Below are positions 51,857-59,415 of a stretch of DNA of 64,000 nt, one piece after another; the stretch's first letter is position 1; each line of letters begins with the position of its first letter. The DNA is from Pedobacter metabolipauper. Its GTDB lineage: Bacteria > Bacteroidota > Bacteroidia > Sphingobacteriales > Sphingobacteriaceae. The notes under the pieces are model-generated. The model had not been told where the DNA came from. It made no database searches and saw nothing but the letters and a program-made list of their open reading frames with translations. The DNA lies in the NCBI RefSeq assembly GCF_004362715.1, contig NZ_SNYC01000006.1, forward strand, positions 310,001 through 374,000. Reading direction: 5' to 3'. The translations under genes were made by a program, and so were the position numbers.

Positions 51857-53467
51857 CTATGTCAACAGACCCACACCTTGTTCAGCATCATCCTTTACAA
51901 CCATTGGCTCTAGAAGATACTGCTTCACCAGCTCTGCAAATTCTGATATCTGCAGATCAGCCCAGGCTTCATCCTTAACCAATTCAGAAGCCATTACTTT
52001 AGCAATCGCAGGAGCGAGTTTCAGCGCGGCTTTCGCGTCCAGAAATAGCAGGCGCATCCTTCTCGAAAGCACATCCTCTATATTTCTCGCCATTTCGTTT
52101 CTAACCATCCAAACGATCTCGGCTTTCAAATACTTATATTCAGGATCAAGAAGCACATTTAAATGAGGTTCTTCAATCAGTAGCTTACCAATCTCAGTCG
52201 CATCCGAACCATAAAGACCCAGATCTGTGTATTGCATCTCCGGCATATAACCATGAATTTTTATATTCTGGCTAATACAATTCCGGGCATCCAGCTTACC
52301 CAGCTCAATGGCCTTGTCTACAACATCCATAGCCATCTTTCTATAGGTTGTCCATTTGCCACCAGTTATAGTGATCAGTCCGGATTGACTAATGATCAGC
52401 TTATGGCTTCTGGAAATCTCTTTGGTACTATTTGTATTTTTATCAGGAGCAGCAAGCGGCCTAAGTCCCGCAAAAGCAGCAAGCACATCAGACCTCAAAG
52501 GAGCTTTGGTCAAATATTTTCCGGCAGTATTTAATATAAAGTCAATTTCCTGGTCCAATGGTTTTGGCTCCAGGCTATGTTCATCCAGGGGAGTGTCTGT
52601 GGTGCCTACCAAAATTTTACCATGCCATGGTACAGCAAACAAAACCCTGCCATCCGACGTTTTCGGAATCATCAATGCGCTGCTCCCCTGTAAAAAAGAG
52701 GAATCTAAAACTACGTGTGCACCCTGACTTGGCCTGATCAATGGCTTTCCGGCAGGCACATCCATCTTTAAAATATCATCAACAAATACTCCGGTTGCAT
52801 TGATGATTGTTTTAGCTTCTAAAGCATATGTCCTGTTCGTCTCAAGGTCGCATACCTCAACACCACCCACCAGGCTGCCTTTCTTTGTAAGCCCGGTAAC
52901 CTTCATATAATTAAGCAATACACCACCATGTTCAGCAGCAGTCTGTGCCAGGTTCAGTGCGAGGCGCGCATCATCAAACTGCCCGTCACTATAACTTATC
53001 CCGCCAATCAAACCTTTAGCACTAAGCCCGGGTATTGCGCTCAATACCTTAGCGGCCGATAAGAACGAAGACTTCTTAAACCCGCTTTTACCGGCAAGCA
53101 GATCGTACAGCTTTAGTCCGATCAGGTACTTATATTTTGAGAACAACGAATAACAAGGGATGATAAATTCCTGGTCTTTTACCAGATGAGCCGCATTTTT
53201 CAACAACAATCCACGCTCATGCAACGCCTCATACACCAACGCGACATTACCCTGGGCCAGGTACCGGACACCACCATGAACTAACTTTGTACTCCTGCTT
53301 GAAGTTCCCTTTGCAAAATCAGATTGTTCCAAAAGTAACGTACTGTAACCTCTCGATGCAGCATCCAGAGCAGTACCCAATCCAGTAGCTCCACCACCAA
53401 TAATGATCATGTCCCAACTGTTCTTCTTCTCAAGCTGACTTATAAATGCAGATCTGCTGAATATCAT
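51857..53467 (-). CDS. glpD: aerobic glycerol-3-phosphate dehydrogenase
   Basis: FAD enzyme of the inner membrane that oxidises glycerol-3-phosphate to dihydroxyacetone phosphate, passing electrons to quinone. 536 residues. The FAD-binding GxGxxG is in IIIGGGATGLGTALDAASRG (24-29 region), followed by STKLVHGGVRYLAQGN, the GlpD signature. The C-terminal DAO_C domain occupies ~390-530. It is the first gene of the locus, separated from susC by 121 bp that hold an operator-like site. It links the transporter and GDPD to central metabolism. Confidence 0.95.
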   Translation of the reverse strand: MIFSRSAFISQLEKKNSWDMIIIGGGATGLGTALDAASRGYSTLLLEQSDFAKGTSSRSTKLVHGGVRYLAQGNVALVYEALHERGLLLKNAAHLVKDQEFIIPCYSLFSKYKYLIGLKLYDLLAGKSGFKKSSFLSAAKVLSAIPGLSAKGLIGGISYSDGQFDDARLALNLAQTAAEHGGVLLNYMKVTGLTKKGSLVGGVEVCDLETNRTYALEAKTIINATGVFVDDILKMDVPAGKPLIRPSQGAHVVLDSSFLQGSSALMIPKTSDGRVLFAVPWHGKILVGTTDTPLDEHSLEPKPLDQEIDFILNTAGKYLTKAPLRSDVLAAFAGLRPLAAPDKNTNSTKEISRSHKLIISQSGLITITGGKWTTYRKMAMDVVDKAIELGKLDARNCISQNIKIHGYMPEMQYTDLGLYGSDATEIGKLLIEEPHLNVLLDPEYKYLKAEIVWMVRNEMARNIEDVLSRRMRLLFLDAKAALKLAPAIAKVMASELVKDEAWADLQISEFAELVKQYLLEPMVVKDDAEQGVGLLT

Positions 53468-53504
53468 TCCGTTCGTTTCAGGTTAATAAATGGCTTTTGT
53501 TATC

Positions 53505-53539
53505 TTTCGTTTTCAAATACAAAAAACAACAAAACGAAA
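53505..53539. promoter_or_regulatory. paired DeoR-type half sites between glpD and the regulator gene
   Basis: TTTCGTTTT (53505-53513) and its exact inverse AAAACGAAA (53531-53539) are separated by 17 nt. A related GTTCGTTTC lies at 53471-53479. These match the TTTCGTTT core of the susC site. They sit in the divergent region and could let one regulator control glpD and itself. Confidence 0.5.
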
Positions 53540-53664
53540 CTAAACATAATTATTTTATAAATAAACTATAATTGCATATTATTTTTTTTCTTCCCAAACT
53601 TGTTACAAATTTAACTTTACAGCAGAAAAATATTAGTATATTAGATAGCCAAAATAATCCTTAA

Positions 53665-54429
53665 ATGATTAGCATAGCTGAAAGACACCAGTATATTTTA
53701 AATAAAATCCAGGTAAACGGATCTCTCGACGTTCAAGGGCTATGTAAAGAATTGGATGTTTCGTCTGTAACAATCCGTAAGGATCTGAAACTATTAGAAG
53801 ACAAAAATCTTTTATTCAGAACCCATGGAGGTGCCACATTGAACAATCCGTATACGGTTGATAAACCTGTAAACGAGAAAGAGCACTTACAGTCCAGTGA
53901 AAAAATGAGGATTGGCGCAATTGCAGCAGATCTGGTCGAAGACAATGACTCTATTATTATTGCTTCCGGAACCAGTGTTCTGGCACTCGCCAGGTGCATC
54001 AAACCAAAAGGAAATCTTACCGTCATTACTTCTGCTTTAAATGTAGCGCTTGAACTTGTTCACAACAATAATATAGAGGTGATCCAGCTTGGAGGGCTGC
54101 TCAGAAAAACTTCTTCCTCCGTAACCGGCCCTTATTCTGACAATGTATTGAGCAATGTATTCTGCAGCAAGCTATTTCTCGGTGTAGATGGAATAGACCT
54201 GGAGTTTGGCTTAACCACAACCAATGCATTTGAAGCCCACCTAAACCGTCAAATGATAGACGCCTCACAAAAGATCATCGTTCTGGCAGACTCTACCAAA
54301 TTCGGAAAACGTGGATTCGGAAGGATTTGCGGTATAGAAGAGGTCGATCATATCATTACAGACAGCGGTATCTCCGAGCATACCATAAAAACACTTAAAT
54401 CGTTAGGAATTAAAGTATCAATTATTTAA
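53665..54429 (+). CDS. DeoR-family transcriptional regulator (GlpR-like)
   Basis: 254 residues. N-terminal DeoR HTH (1-57): MISIAERHQYILNKIQVNGS then LDVSSVTIRKDLKLLEDKNL and FRTHGGA. C-terminal sugar-phosphate-sensing DeoRC domain ~75-235 (SIIIASGTSVLALARCIKPK, LFLGVDGIDLEFGLTTTNAF, VLADSTKFGK). In the family a phosphorylated sugar or glycerol-3-phosphate relieves repression. Divergent position next to glpD makes glycerol-3-phosphate the likely effector. It probably represses the whole locus. Confidence 0.9.
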   Translation: MISIAERHQYILNKIQVNGSLDVQGLCKELDVSSVTIRKDLKLLEDKNLLFRTHGGATLNNPYTVDKPVNEKEHLQSSEKMRIGAIAADLVEDNDSIIIASGTSVLALARCIKPKGNLTVITSALNVALELVHNNNIEVIQLGGLLRKTSSSVTGPYSDNVLSNVFCSKLFLGVDGIDLEFGLTTTNAFEAHLNRQMIDASQKIIVLADSTKFGKRGFGRICGIEEVDHIITDSGISEHTIKTLKSLGIKVSII

Positions 54430-54445
54430 ATCATGTAATTAATTC

Positions 54446-54476
54446 TTGCATATATAAAAATTAATACTTTACTTTG
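54446..54476 (+). promoter_or_regulatory. candidate promoter of the exosortase N operon
   Basis: TTG (54446-54448), 20-nt spacer, TTACTTTG (54469-54476), one mismatch to TAnnTTTG. The -7 box is embedded in the first palindromic element, so a bound regulator would block it directly. Confidence 0.5.
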
Positions 54477-54493
54477 AACCACAAAGTACTTTT
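54471..54493. promoter_or_regulatory. palindromic operator 1 of the exosortase N operon
   Basis: ACTTTG-AACCA-CAAAGT followed by ACTTTT, directly in front of the ATG at 54494. It shares ACTTTGAAnnnCAAAGTACTTTT with the element before creD; only three central bases differ. The winged-helix protein encoded by the second gene is the natural candidate to bind it. Confidence 0.65.
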
Positions 54494-55111
54494 ATGGAAG
54501 AGAAAGAAATCTATGCTGAACTTAGCTCCATTAGAAACCTAATGGAACGATCTGCCAAATTCATATCCTTAAGTGGACTATCCGGAATTTTAGCAGGCAT
54601 CTACGCAATTATTGGTGCAGGCTTAGGCTATTATTTTGTATATGGAACTGGTGGTATGCAATACCGTGATTATTATATTAGCGATGATCGCCTGATCTGG
54701 AAGCTCTTCCTCATTGCAGCAGCAGTACTTGTACTCTCTTTAGTTACCGGCCTCTACCTAACCTTAGGCAAGGCAAAGAAAAAAAACCAGAACGTATGGA
54801 ACCCCAGCAGCAAAAGCCTGCTTAAAAATGTCGCTGTTCCACTATTTACAGGAGGCATCTTTATACTTATCCTCATGCTTAGGGGAAACTATGGGGTCAT
54901 TGCTCCCGCCTGCCTTATTTTTTATGGATTGGCACTGGTCTCAGGCAGTCAATATACCTATACCGATGTAAAATGGCTTGGGTTACTTGAGATTTGCTTA
55001 GGTCTCCTGGCCGCATTACTACCAGGGTATGGTATCATATTCTGGACAATTGGCTTTGGTGTCCTTCACATTGTCTATGGTTCAATTATGCACTTTAAAT
55101 ACGACAGGTGA
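54494..55111 (+). CDS. small multi-pass membrane protein of the exosortase N operon
   Basis: 205 residues with six hydrophobic segments (about 24-48, 75-95, 115-132, 138-155, 163-178, 182-200) and a soluble N-terminus (EEKEIYAELSSIRNLMERSA). No enzyme motif is seen. It is the first gene, beginning right after operator 1, and overlaps the regulator gene by four bases (GTGA). It may sense the signal that the regulator responds to, by analogy with other membrane-protein/HTH pairs. Function unknown. Confidence 0.75.
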   Translation: MEEKEIYAELSSIRNLMERSAKFISLSGLSGILAGIYAIIGAGLGYYFVYGTGGMQYRDYYISDDRLIWKLFLIAAAVLVLSLVTGLYLTLGKAKKKNQNVWNPSSKSLLKNVAVPLFTGGIFILILMLRGNYGVIAPACLIFYGLALVSGSQYTYTDVKWLGLLEICLGLLAALLPGYGIIFWTIGFGVLHIVYGSIMHFKYDR

Positions 55112-55410
55112 AATCAGTATTAGATCAATTCGACAAAGCATTTGAAAACCGGATCCGCCTCCAGATCATGAGCGTTCTGGTTGCAAATGAAAATTATGAT
55201 TTTAATTCTCTTAAAGAACTGCTGGCCGTAACAGATGGGAATCTTGCGTCCCATCTAAAAGCACTCGAAAAAGAAGAATATATCATTATCTATAAATCCT
55301 TTCTGGGCAAAAAGCCAAATACCACGTATGCCGCGTCAGAAAAAGGCAGGGTAGCTTTCATAAAGCACCTCTCTGCACTTGAAAATTTAATTAAACAACA
55401 AAAATTATAA
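55108..55410 (+). CDS. winged-helix transcriptional regulator (HTH_34 type)
   Basis: 100 residues starting with GTG, chosen because its GTGA overlaps the preceding stop. The winged helix spans 8-90: FENRIRLQIMSVLVANENYD, the recognition helix region DGNLASHLKALEKEEYIIIY, and the wing GKKPNTTYAASEKGRVAF. This resembles the HTH_34/ArsR-like small regulators. It has no ligand domain. It very likely binds the two ACTTTG-type palindromes in this operon, giving autoregulation and control of creD. Confidence 0.87.
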   Translation: MKSVLDQFDKAFENRIRLQIMSVLVANENYDFNSLKELLAVTDGNLASHLKALEKEEYIIIYKSFLGKKPNTTYAASEKGRVAFIKHLSALENLIKQQKL

Positions 55411-55426
55411 TTTTTTTTACCTAATT

Positions 55427-55449
55427 ACTTTGAATTTCAAAGTACTTTT
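55427..55449. promoter_or_regulatory. palindromic operator 2, upstream of creD
   Basis: ACTTTGA-ATT-TCAAAGT with the following ACTTTT matches operator 1 except at three central bases. It covers a TTACTTTG -7-like box (55425-55432). It lies 17 bp after the regulator stop and 13-19 bp before the creD ATG, so the distal genes may have their own regulated promoter. Confidence 0.65.
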
Positions 55450-55462
55450 AAAACAAATAAAA

Positions 55463-56836
55463 ATGGACCCATTTCAAATACCACAGCAAAAATCATTGGC
55501 CAATCAGATCCAGGACTCTGTAGCCTTAAAGCTTTTCTTAATAGGCGCACTAACCCTCCTGCTGCTTATTCCATCATCATGGATACAAATGATTATTTCA
55601 GAACGGGAAGAACGACAAAATGAGGCAACAACAGAAATTACAGAGAAATGGTCAGGAGCCCAGCTTATTGAAAGCCCGGTTATGCAGCTGCCGTATAAAA
55701 CAGTTACAAAAACAACGGATAACAATGGAAAGATAACTTTTAAGGATGAAAATTCTACCATCTACATTCTTCCGGAGAACCTGGTGATTAAAAGCCAGGT
55801 TAAACCAGAAATTCTCCATAGGGGAATATTTGACGCAGTAGTTTACAATACTAAAATTAGTATCCAAGGTCAGTTTAGTAAGCTTGAACTTAAAAAATCA
55901 GGCATTAATCCAGATCAGGTTTCCTGGGATAAAGTAAAGATCATCGCCGGATTAAGTGATTTTAAAGGATTAAAAAACAGTCCCATCATTAAACTAGGAG
56001 ATTCTATATATACGGCAGAACCAGACTTTGCTTCAGAAAATCTATTTGAAAATAGTTTGGCCACGCAGACAAACCTAAGCGCAACCAGGAATACATCTAT
56101 TCATTTTGACTACAGCCTGGATCTAAGGGGCAGTGACGAACTCAACTTTCTTCACCTTGGCAAGAACACATCAGTAAATGTTCAGGGAGACTGGAATAAT
56201 CCAAGCTTTACAGGCAACTACCTGCCTGAACACCGGGAAATTAAAGAAAAGCAATTTACGGGAACCTGGAAAATGTCTAACTTTAACAGACCCTTCCCGC
56301 AGCAATGGAATAGCACAGGCAACGCTTTTACGAGTCAAAATCAGGTAAAGGCTACATTTGGCATTAAGTTCCTTTTACCCGTTGATCAGTATCAGAAAAC
56401 GATGCGGTCAGCCAAATACGGGGTGCTGATCATCCTGTTAAGCTTCATATCGCTTTTCTTTATCGAACTACTCAACAAGATCAGTGTAAACTTACTACAG
56501 TACGTATTAATCGGGGCAGCAATGATCATTTATTACGGCTTGCTGTTATCCTTCACAGAGCAGATTGGCTTTACCATAGCCTACATCATTGCGTCGCTGG
56601 CAACCATAATATTGGTTAGTTCATTTATAGCAGCATATCTGAGAAACAAAAAGGCGGCTATCGCTTTCTCGCTAATACTAAGCATCTTCTACTGCTTCAT
56701 CTATGTCATCATCCAGCTACAGGATCTGGCGTTATTATTTGGAAGCATAGGTCTGTTCATTACCGTTGCAGGGCTGATGTATTTTTCTGTTAAGATCAAC
56801 TGGAACAAAAATCAAACAACCCCTGTACAATCATGA
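55463..56836 (+). CDS. creD: CreD-like inner-membrane protein
   Basis: 457 residues from the ATG at 55463; a TTG 33 bases upstream would place operator 2 inside the coding region and is rejected. TM1 is ~22-42 (ALKLFLIGALTLLLLIPSSW), followed by a large periplasmic beta domain (~50-295) with the CreD features FTGTWKMSNFNRPFPQQW and ATFGIKFLLPVDQYQKTMRSAKY. Five or six membrane helices fill 305-445. CreD family proteins relate to envelope stress in enterobacteria; the biochemical role is unknown. It overlaps the next gene by four bases (ATGA). Confidence 0.9.
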   Translation: MDPFQIPQQKSLANQIQDSVALKLFLIGALTLLLLIPSSWIQMIISEREERQNEATTEITEKWSGAQLIESPVMQLPYKTVTKTTDNNGKITFKDENSTIYILPENLVIKSQVKPEILHRGIFDAVVYNTKISIQGQFSKLELKKSGINPDQVSWDKVKIIAGLSDFKGLKNSPIIKLGDSIYTAEPDFASENLFENSLATQTNLSATRNTSIHFDYSLDLRGSDELNFLHLGKNTSVNVQGDWNNPSFTGNYLPEHREIKEKQFTGTWKMSNFNRPFPQQWNSTGNAFTSQNQVKATFGIKFLLPVDQYQKTMRSAKYGVLIILLSFISLFFIELLNKISVNLLQYVLIGAAMIIYYGLLLSFTEQIGFTIAYIIASLATIILVSSFIAAYLRNKKAAIAFSLILSIFYCFIYVIIQLQDLALLFGSIGLFITVAGLMYFSVKINWNKNQTTPVQS

Positions 56837-59412
56837 AAAACCTACTCTCCGACCTCAAGTCCGATACATTCCGACTAAGCGGCATCATTGCCATAATTGC
56901 ATCGGCACTTGTATTTTTGATCACCAGCATGTATAAAAACAATGATGACTCAAACATGCTTATATTTTGTTTCAGCTTCATCGTTACACTGAGCTATACC
57001 GTCGCGCTGATTATAAGAACATTCTCCGTGCATCGCTGGAAATTGTCAAAATCAAGACAAGAATATGTGGTACTAATGTTGGTGCTGTGGTTTATCAGCG
57101 CATTTTCACTAAACCAGGAAATGAACATTTTTGACAATTCTACCAATTGGTTGTCTTGTTATATATGTATCGCCTGTTCAGCACTTGTACTCACAACTGT
57201 GCAGCAGCAGCTTCCTGTATATGTAAGGCATATCCTTAGTTTTATACTTGGCGCATCTCTAATCCTGTTTATGTATTATGCCATTTATTTAATTCCTTTC
57301 TATCTGTTAAGCCTGGTGGCAGCCATTTTTTTCGGACTCTCGCTCCACCTTCTTATTCCACTTTTTTTAACCATACTAACACTGGTCATTGCAATCAGAT
57401 CAGTGAAAGAAATACCAGCACTAAAATATCCCTTTGCACTCGGCGTAATGCTCCCTTTAATCATCTGTACGGGGTTTACCATGAAATGGAACCAGACCAA
57501 CAAAATGATATCACAAACCATTAATCACAATACCCTAAATGAAAGCAAACTGCCAACCTGGGTACTAATTAGCCAGCAAGTACCAAAATCAGCCCTTACA
57601 GAAAAAATAATGAAGGCAGGATTGGTTTATACCATTCCAGATCGTACAGGAAATTGGTTTTGGGGTGATTTTGGAGGAACAAGTTTTGATGAGCCCAAAC
57701 AGCATGATCCCCTGGTATATATAGCAAGCCTGTTAACGAAAGAGCAAAATCTTTATGAATACGACCGGATCAGGATCCTCAAATCCATGTACGACTCCAG
57801 ACATCCTGCACAAGAAAGGCTCTGGTCCGGAGAGAATCTCGAAACAGCGTCTGTAGTAAGCAACATTAAGATCTATCCCGAATACAGGATGGCTTACACA
57901 GAAAAAACATTAAGTATCCGTAATAAAAGCCACCGCAGATGGCGTTCAGAAGAAGAGGCAATTTATACCTTTCACCTGTCAGAAGGCGCTGTAGTCAGCT
58001 CACTCTCCTTATGGATCAATGGAGTAGAACAAAAAGCACGCTTAACAACAAAGGGCAAGGCAGACACGGCATATAAAACTATTGTAGGTGTAGAATCGAG
58101 AGATCCATCAGTAATTCACTGGCAGGAAGGAAATACCGTAAGTGTAAGGGTATTTCCATGTAACACAGAAGAAAACAGGAAATTCAGGATCGGTATTACC
58201 AGCCCATTAAAAAAAACCGGCAGTACCTTAAGCTATGAGAACCCTTATTTTAACGGCCCTGCATCTACACACGCACAGGAAACCATTCAGTTATCGCTCT
58301 CAACGCTCTCGACGCTCTCGGCGTTCTCAACGTTCTCAACGTTCTCCTCAACGCGGGCATTATCGTCCGGCACACCAACATCATTAGATACAGAATTTGA
58401 ATTCAAAAACAACAAGCCATTAGTGATAGACAGGGATTACATAGACAAATGGAACCTTTCATTCCAGAGCGTACCGCTATCAAACCGCTCCTTTTCGTTT
58501 AACGGTTCGAGCTATAGGCTTAAAGAAGCTTCAACAATAAATGCAGCCTTTAAGCCAGAAAAAATTTACCTCGACATCAATAGTTCCTGGAGCCAGGAAG
58601 AGTTAAATACCATTTGGGAAACTATAAAAGATCAAAAAGTATATGCGTATACCGATCACCTGGTCCAGGTTAACAAAGACAATTTAGAAGGTATTTACCA
58701 GGATCTGCATGTATTGAACTTTAGTCTGTTTCCTTTCTTTGAGATCACTGAGCCAGGCACAGCACTACTGATCACTAAGGGAAGTGACAATTCCCCAAAT
58801 TTAAGCGACCTGGAGAATAGCGTTTTTCAGAAAAATACATCGGCATATTTAGCCAGGGCCACTCCATTGCACGTATACAATATTGGAACACAGCTCAACC
58901 CCTATTTAAAAACGCTGAAAGAATTTGGTGTGTTCAAATACAACGAAGGAGACTTAAACCAACTGGCATTACAGCTCCAAAAAAGATCATTTCCCTTGCT
59001 CCAGGAACAACCCAGCGTTCTTACCCTGGAAAGTGCTCAAATGGCAATAGAAAAAACACCGGGGATACTGCCAAATGAAGCGCCAGATCATTTATTACGC
59101 CTGTATGCTTATAATGACATCCTGAAAAAAGTTGGCCCGACTTACTTTAACAAGGATTACGTGAATGACGAACTCTTAAAAACCGCTGGCGAAGCATATA
59201 TCGTATCGCCAATGTCCAGTTTAATCGTTCTTGAAACCCTAAAAGATTATGACAGGTTTGGCATTGAAGAAAGTAAAAACAGCCTGCAAAATGCCTCCTT
59301 TAAATCATCAGGTGAGGCGCCAGAACCACATGAATGGATGTTAATGGCATTAACAGCAGCAATCCTGCTTTATTATCTGTACCAATCAAAACACAAGATC
59401 AAATACACCTAA
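56833..59412 (+). CDS. XrtN-associated VIT domain protein with PEPHEW sorting tail
   Basis: 859 residues. About seven membrane helices in residues 13-225, then a VIT-like domain ~350-460 (AYTEKTLSIRNKSHRRWRSE, VVSSLSLWINGVEQKARLTT, RVFPCNTEENRKFRIGITSP). A serine/threonine low-complexity stretch at 488-505 comes from a 9-bp DNA repeat. The C-terminus is PEPHEW (830-835), hydrophobic MLMALTAAILLYYLYQ, then the basic SKHKIKYT. This is the sorting-signal plan of an exosortase substrate, and VIT proteins are the known companions of exosortase N. No von Willebrand MIDAS motif is evident. Confidence 0.85.
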   Translation: MKNLLSDLKSDTFRLSGIIAIIASALVFLITSMYKNNDDSNMLIFCFSFIVTLSYTVALIIRTFSVHRWKLSKSRQEYVVLMLVLWFISAFSLNQEMNIFDNSTNWLSCYICIACSALVLTTVQQQLPVYVRHILSFILGASLILFMYYAIYLIPFYLLSLVAAIFFGLSLHLLIPLFLTILTLVIAIRSVKEIPALKYPFALGVMLPLIICTGFTMKWNQTNKMISQTINHNTLNESKLPTWVLISQQVPKSALTEKIMKAGLVYTIPDRTGNWFWGDFGGTSFDEPKQHDPLVYIASLLTKEQNLYEYDRIRILKSMYDSRHPAQERLWSGENLETASVVSNIKIYPEYRMAYTEKTLSIRNKSHRRWRSEEEAIYTFHLSEGAVVSSLSLWINGVEQKARLTTKGKADTAYKTIVGVESRDPSVIHWQEGNTVSVRVFPCNTEENRKFRIGITSPLKKTGSTLSYENPYFNGPASTHAQETIQLSLSTLSTLSAFSTFSTFSSTRALSSGTPTSLDTEFEFKNNKPLVIDRDYIDKWNLSFQSVPLSNRSFSFNGSSYRLKEASTINAAFKPEKIYLDINSSWSQEELNTIWETIKDQKVYAYTDHLVQVNKDNLEGIYQDLHVLNFSLFPFFEITEPGTALLITKGSDNSPNLSDLENSVFQKNTSAYLARATPLHVYNIGTQLNPYLKTLKEFGVFKYNEGDLNQLALQLQKRSFPLLQEQPSVLTLESAQMAIEKTPGILPNEAPDHLLRLYAYNDILKKVGPTYFNKDYVNDELLKTAGEAYIVSPMSSLIVLETLKDYDRFGIEESKNSLQNASFKSSGEAPEPHEWMLMALTAAILLYYLYQSKHKIKYT
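58295..58348 (+). repeat. six tandem 9-bp repeats inside the VIT protein gene
   Basis: Consecutive units CGCTCTCAA, CGCTCTCGA, CGCTCTCGG, CGTTCTCAA, CGTTCTCAA and CGTTCTCCT. Each 9-bp unit codes three residues, giving S-T-L/S-A-F/S-T-F repeats in frame. It is richer in GC than its surroundings. Unit-number changes would keep the frame, so the tract could vary in length between strains. Confidence 0.85.
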
Positions 59413-59415
59413 CCT

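Noticed and set aside
55430..56836. Longer CreD starting at a TTG at 55430
   Set aside because: It would place operator 2 inside the coding sequence; the ATG at 55463 gives a normal N-terminus.
58295..58348. CRISPR-like or mobile repeat
   Set aside because: Units are only 9 bp, contiguous, without spacers, and in frame with the coding sequence; it is a coding minisatellite.
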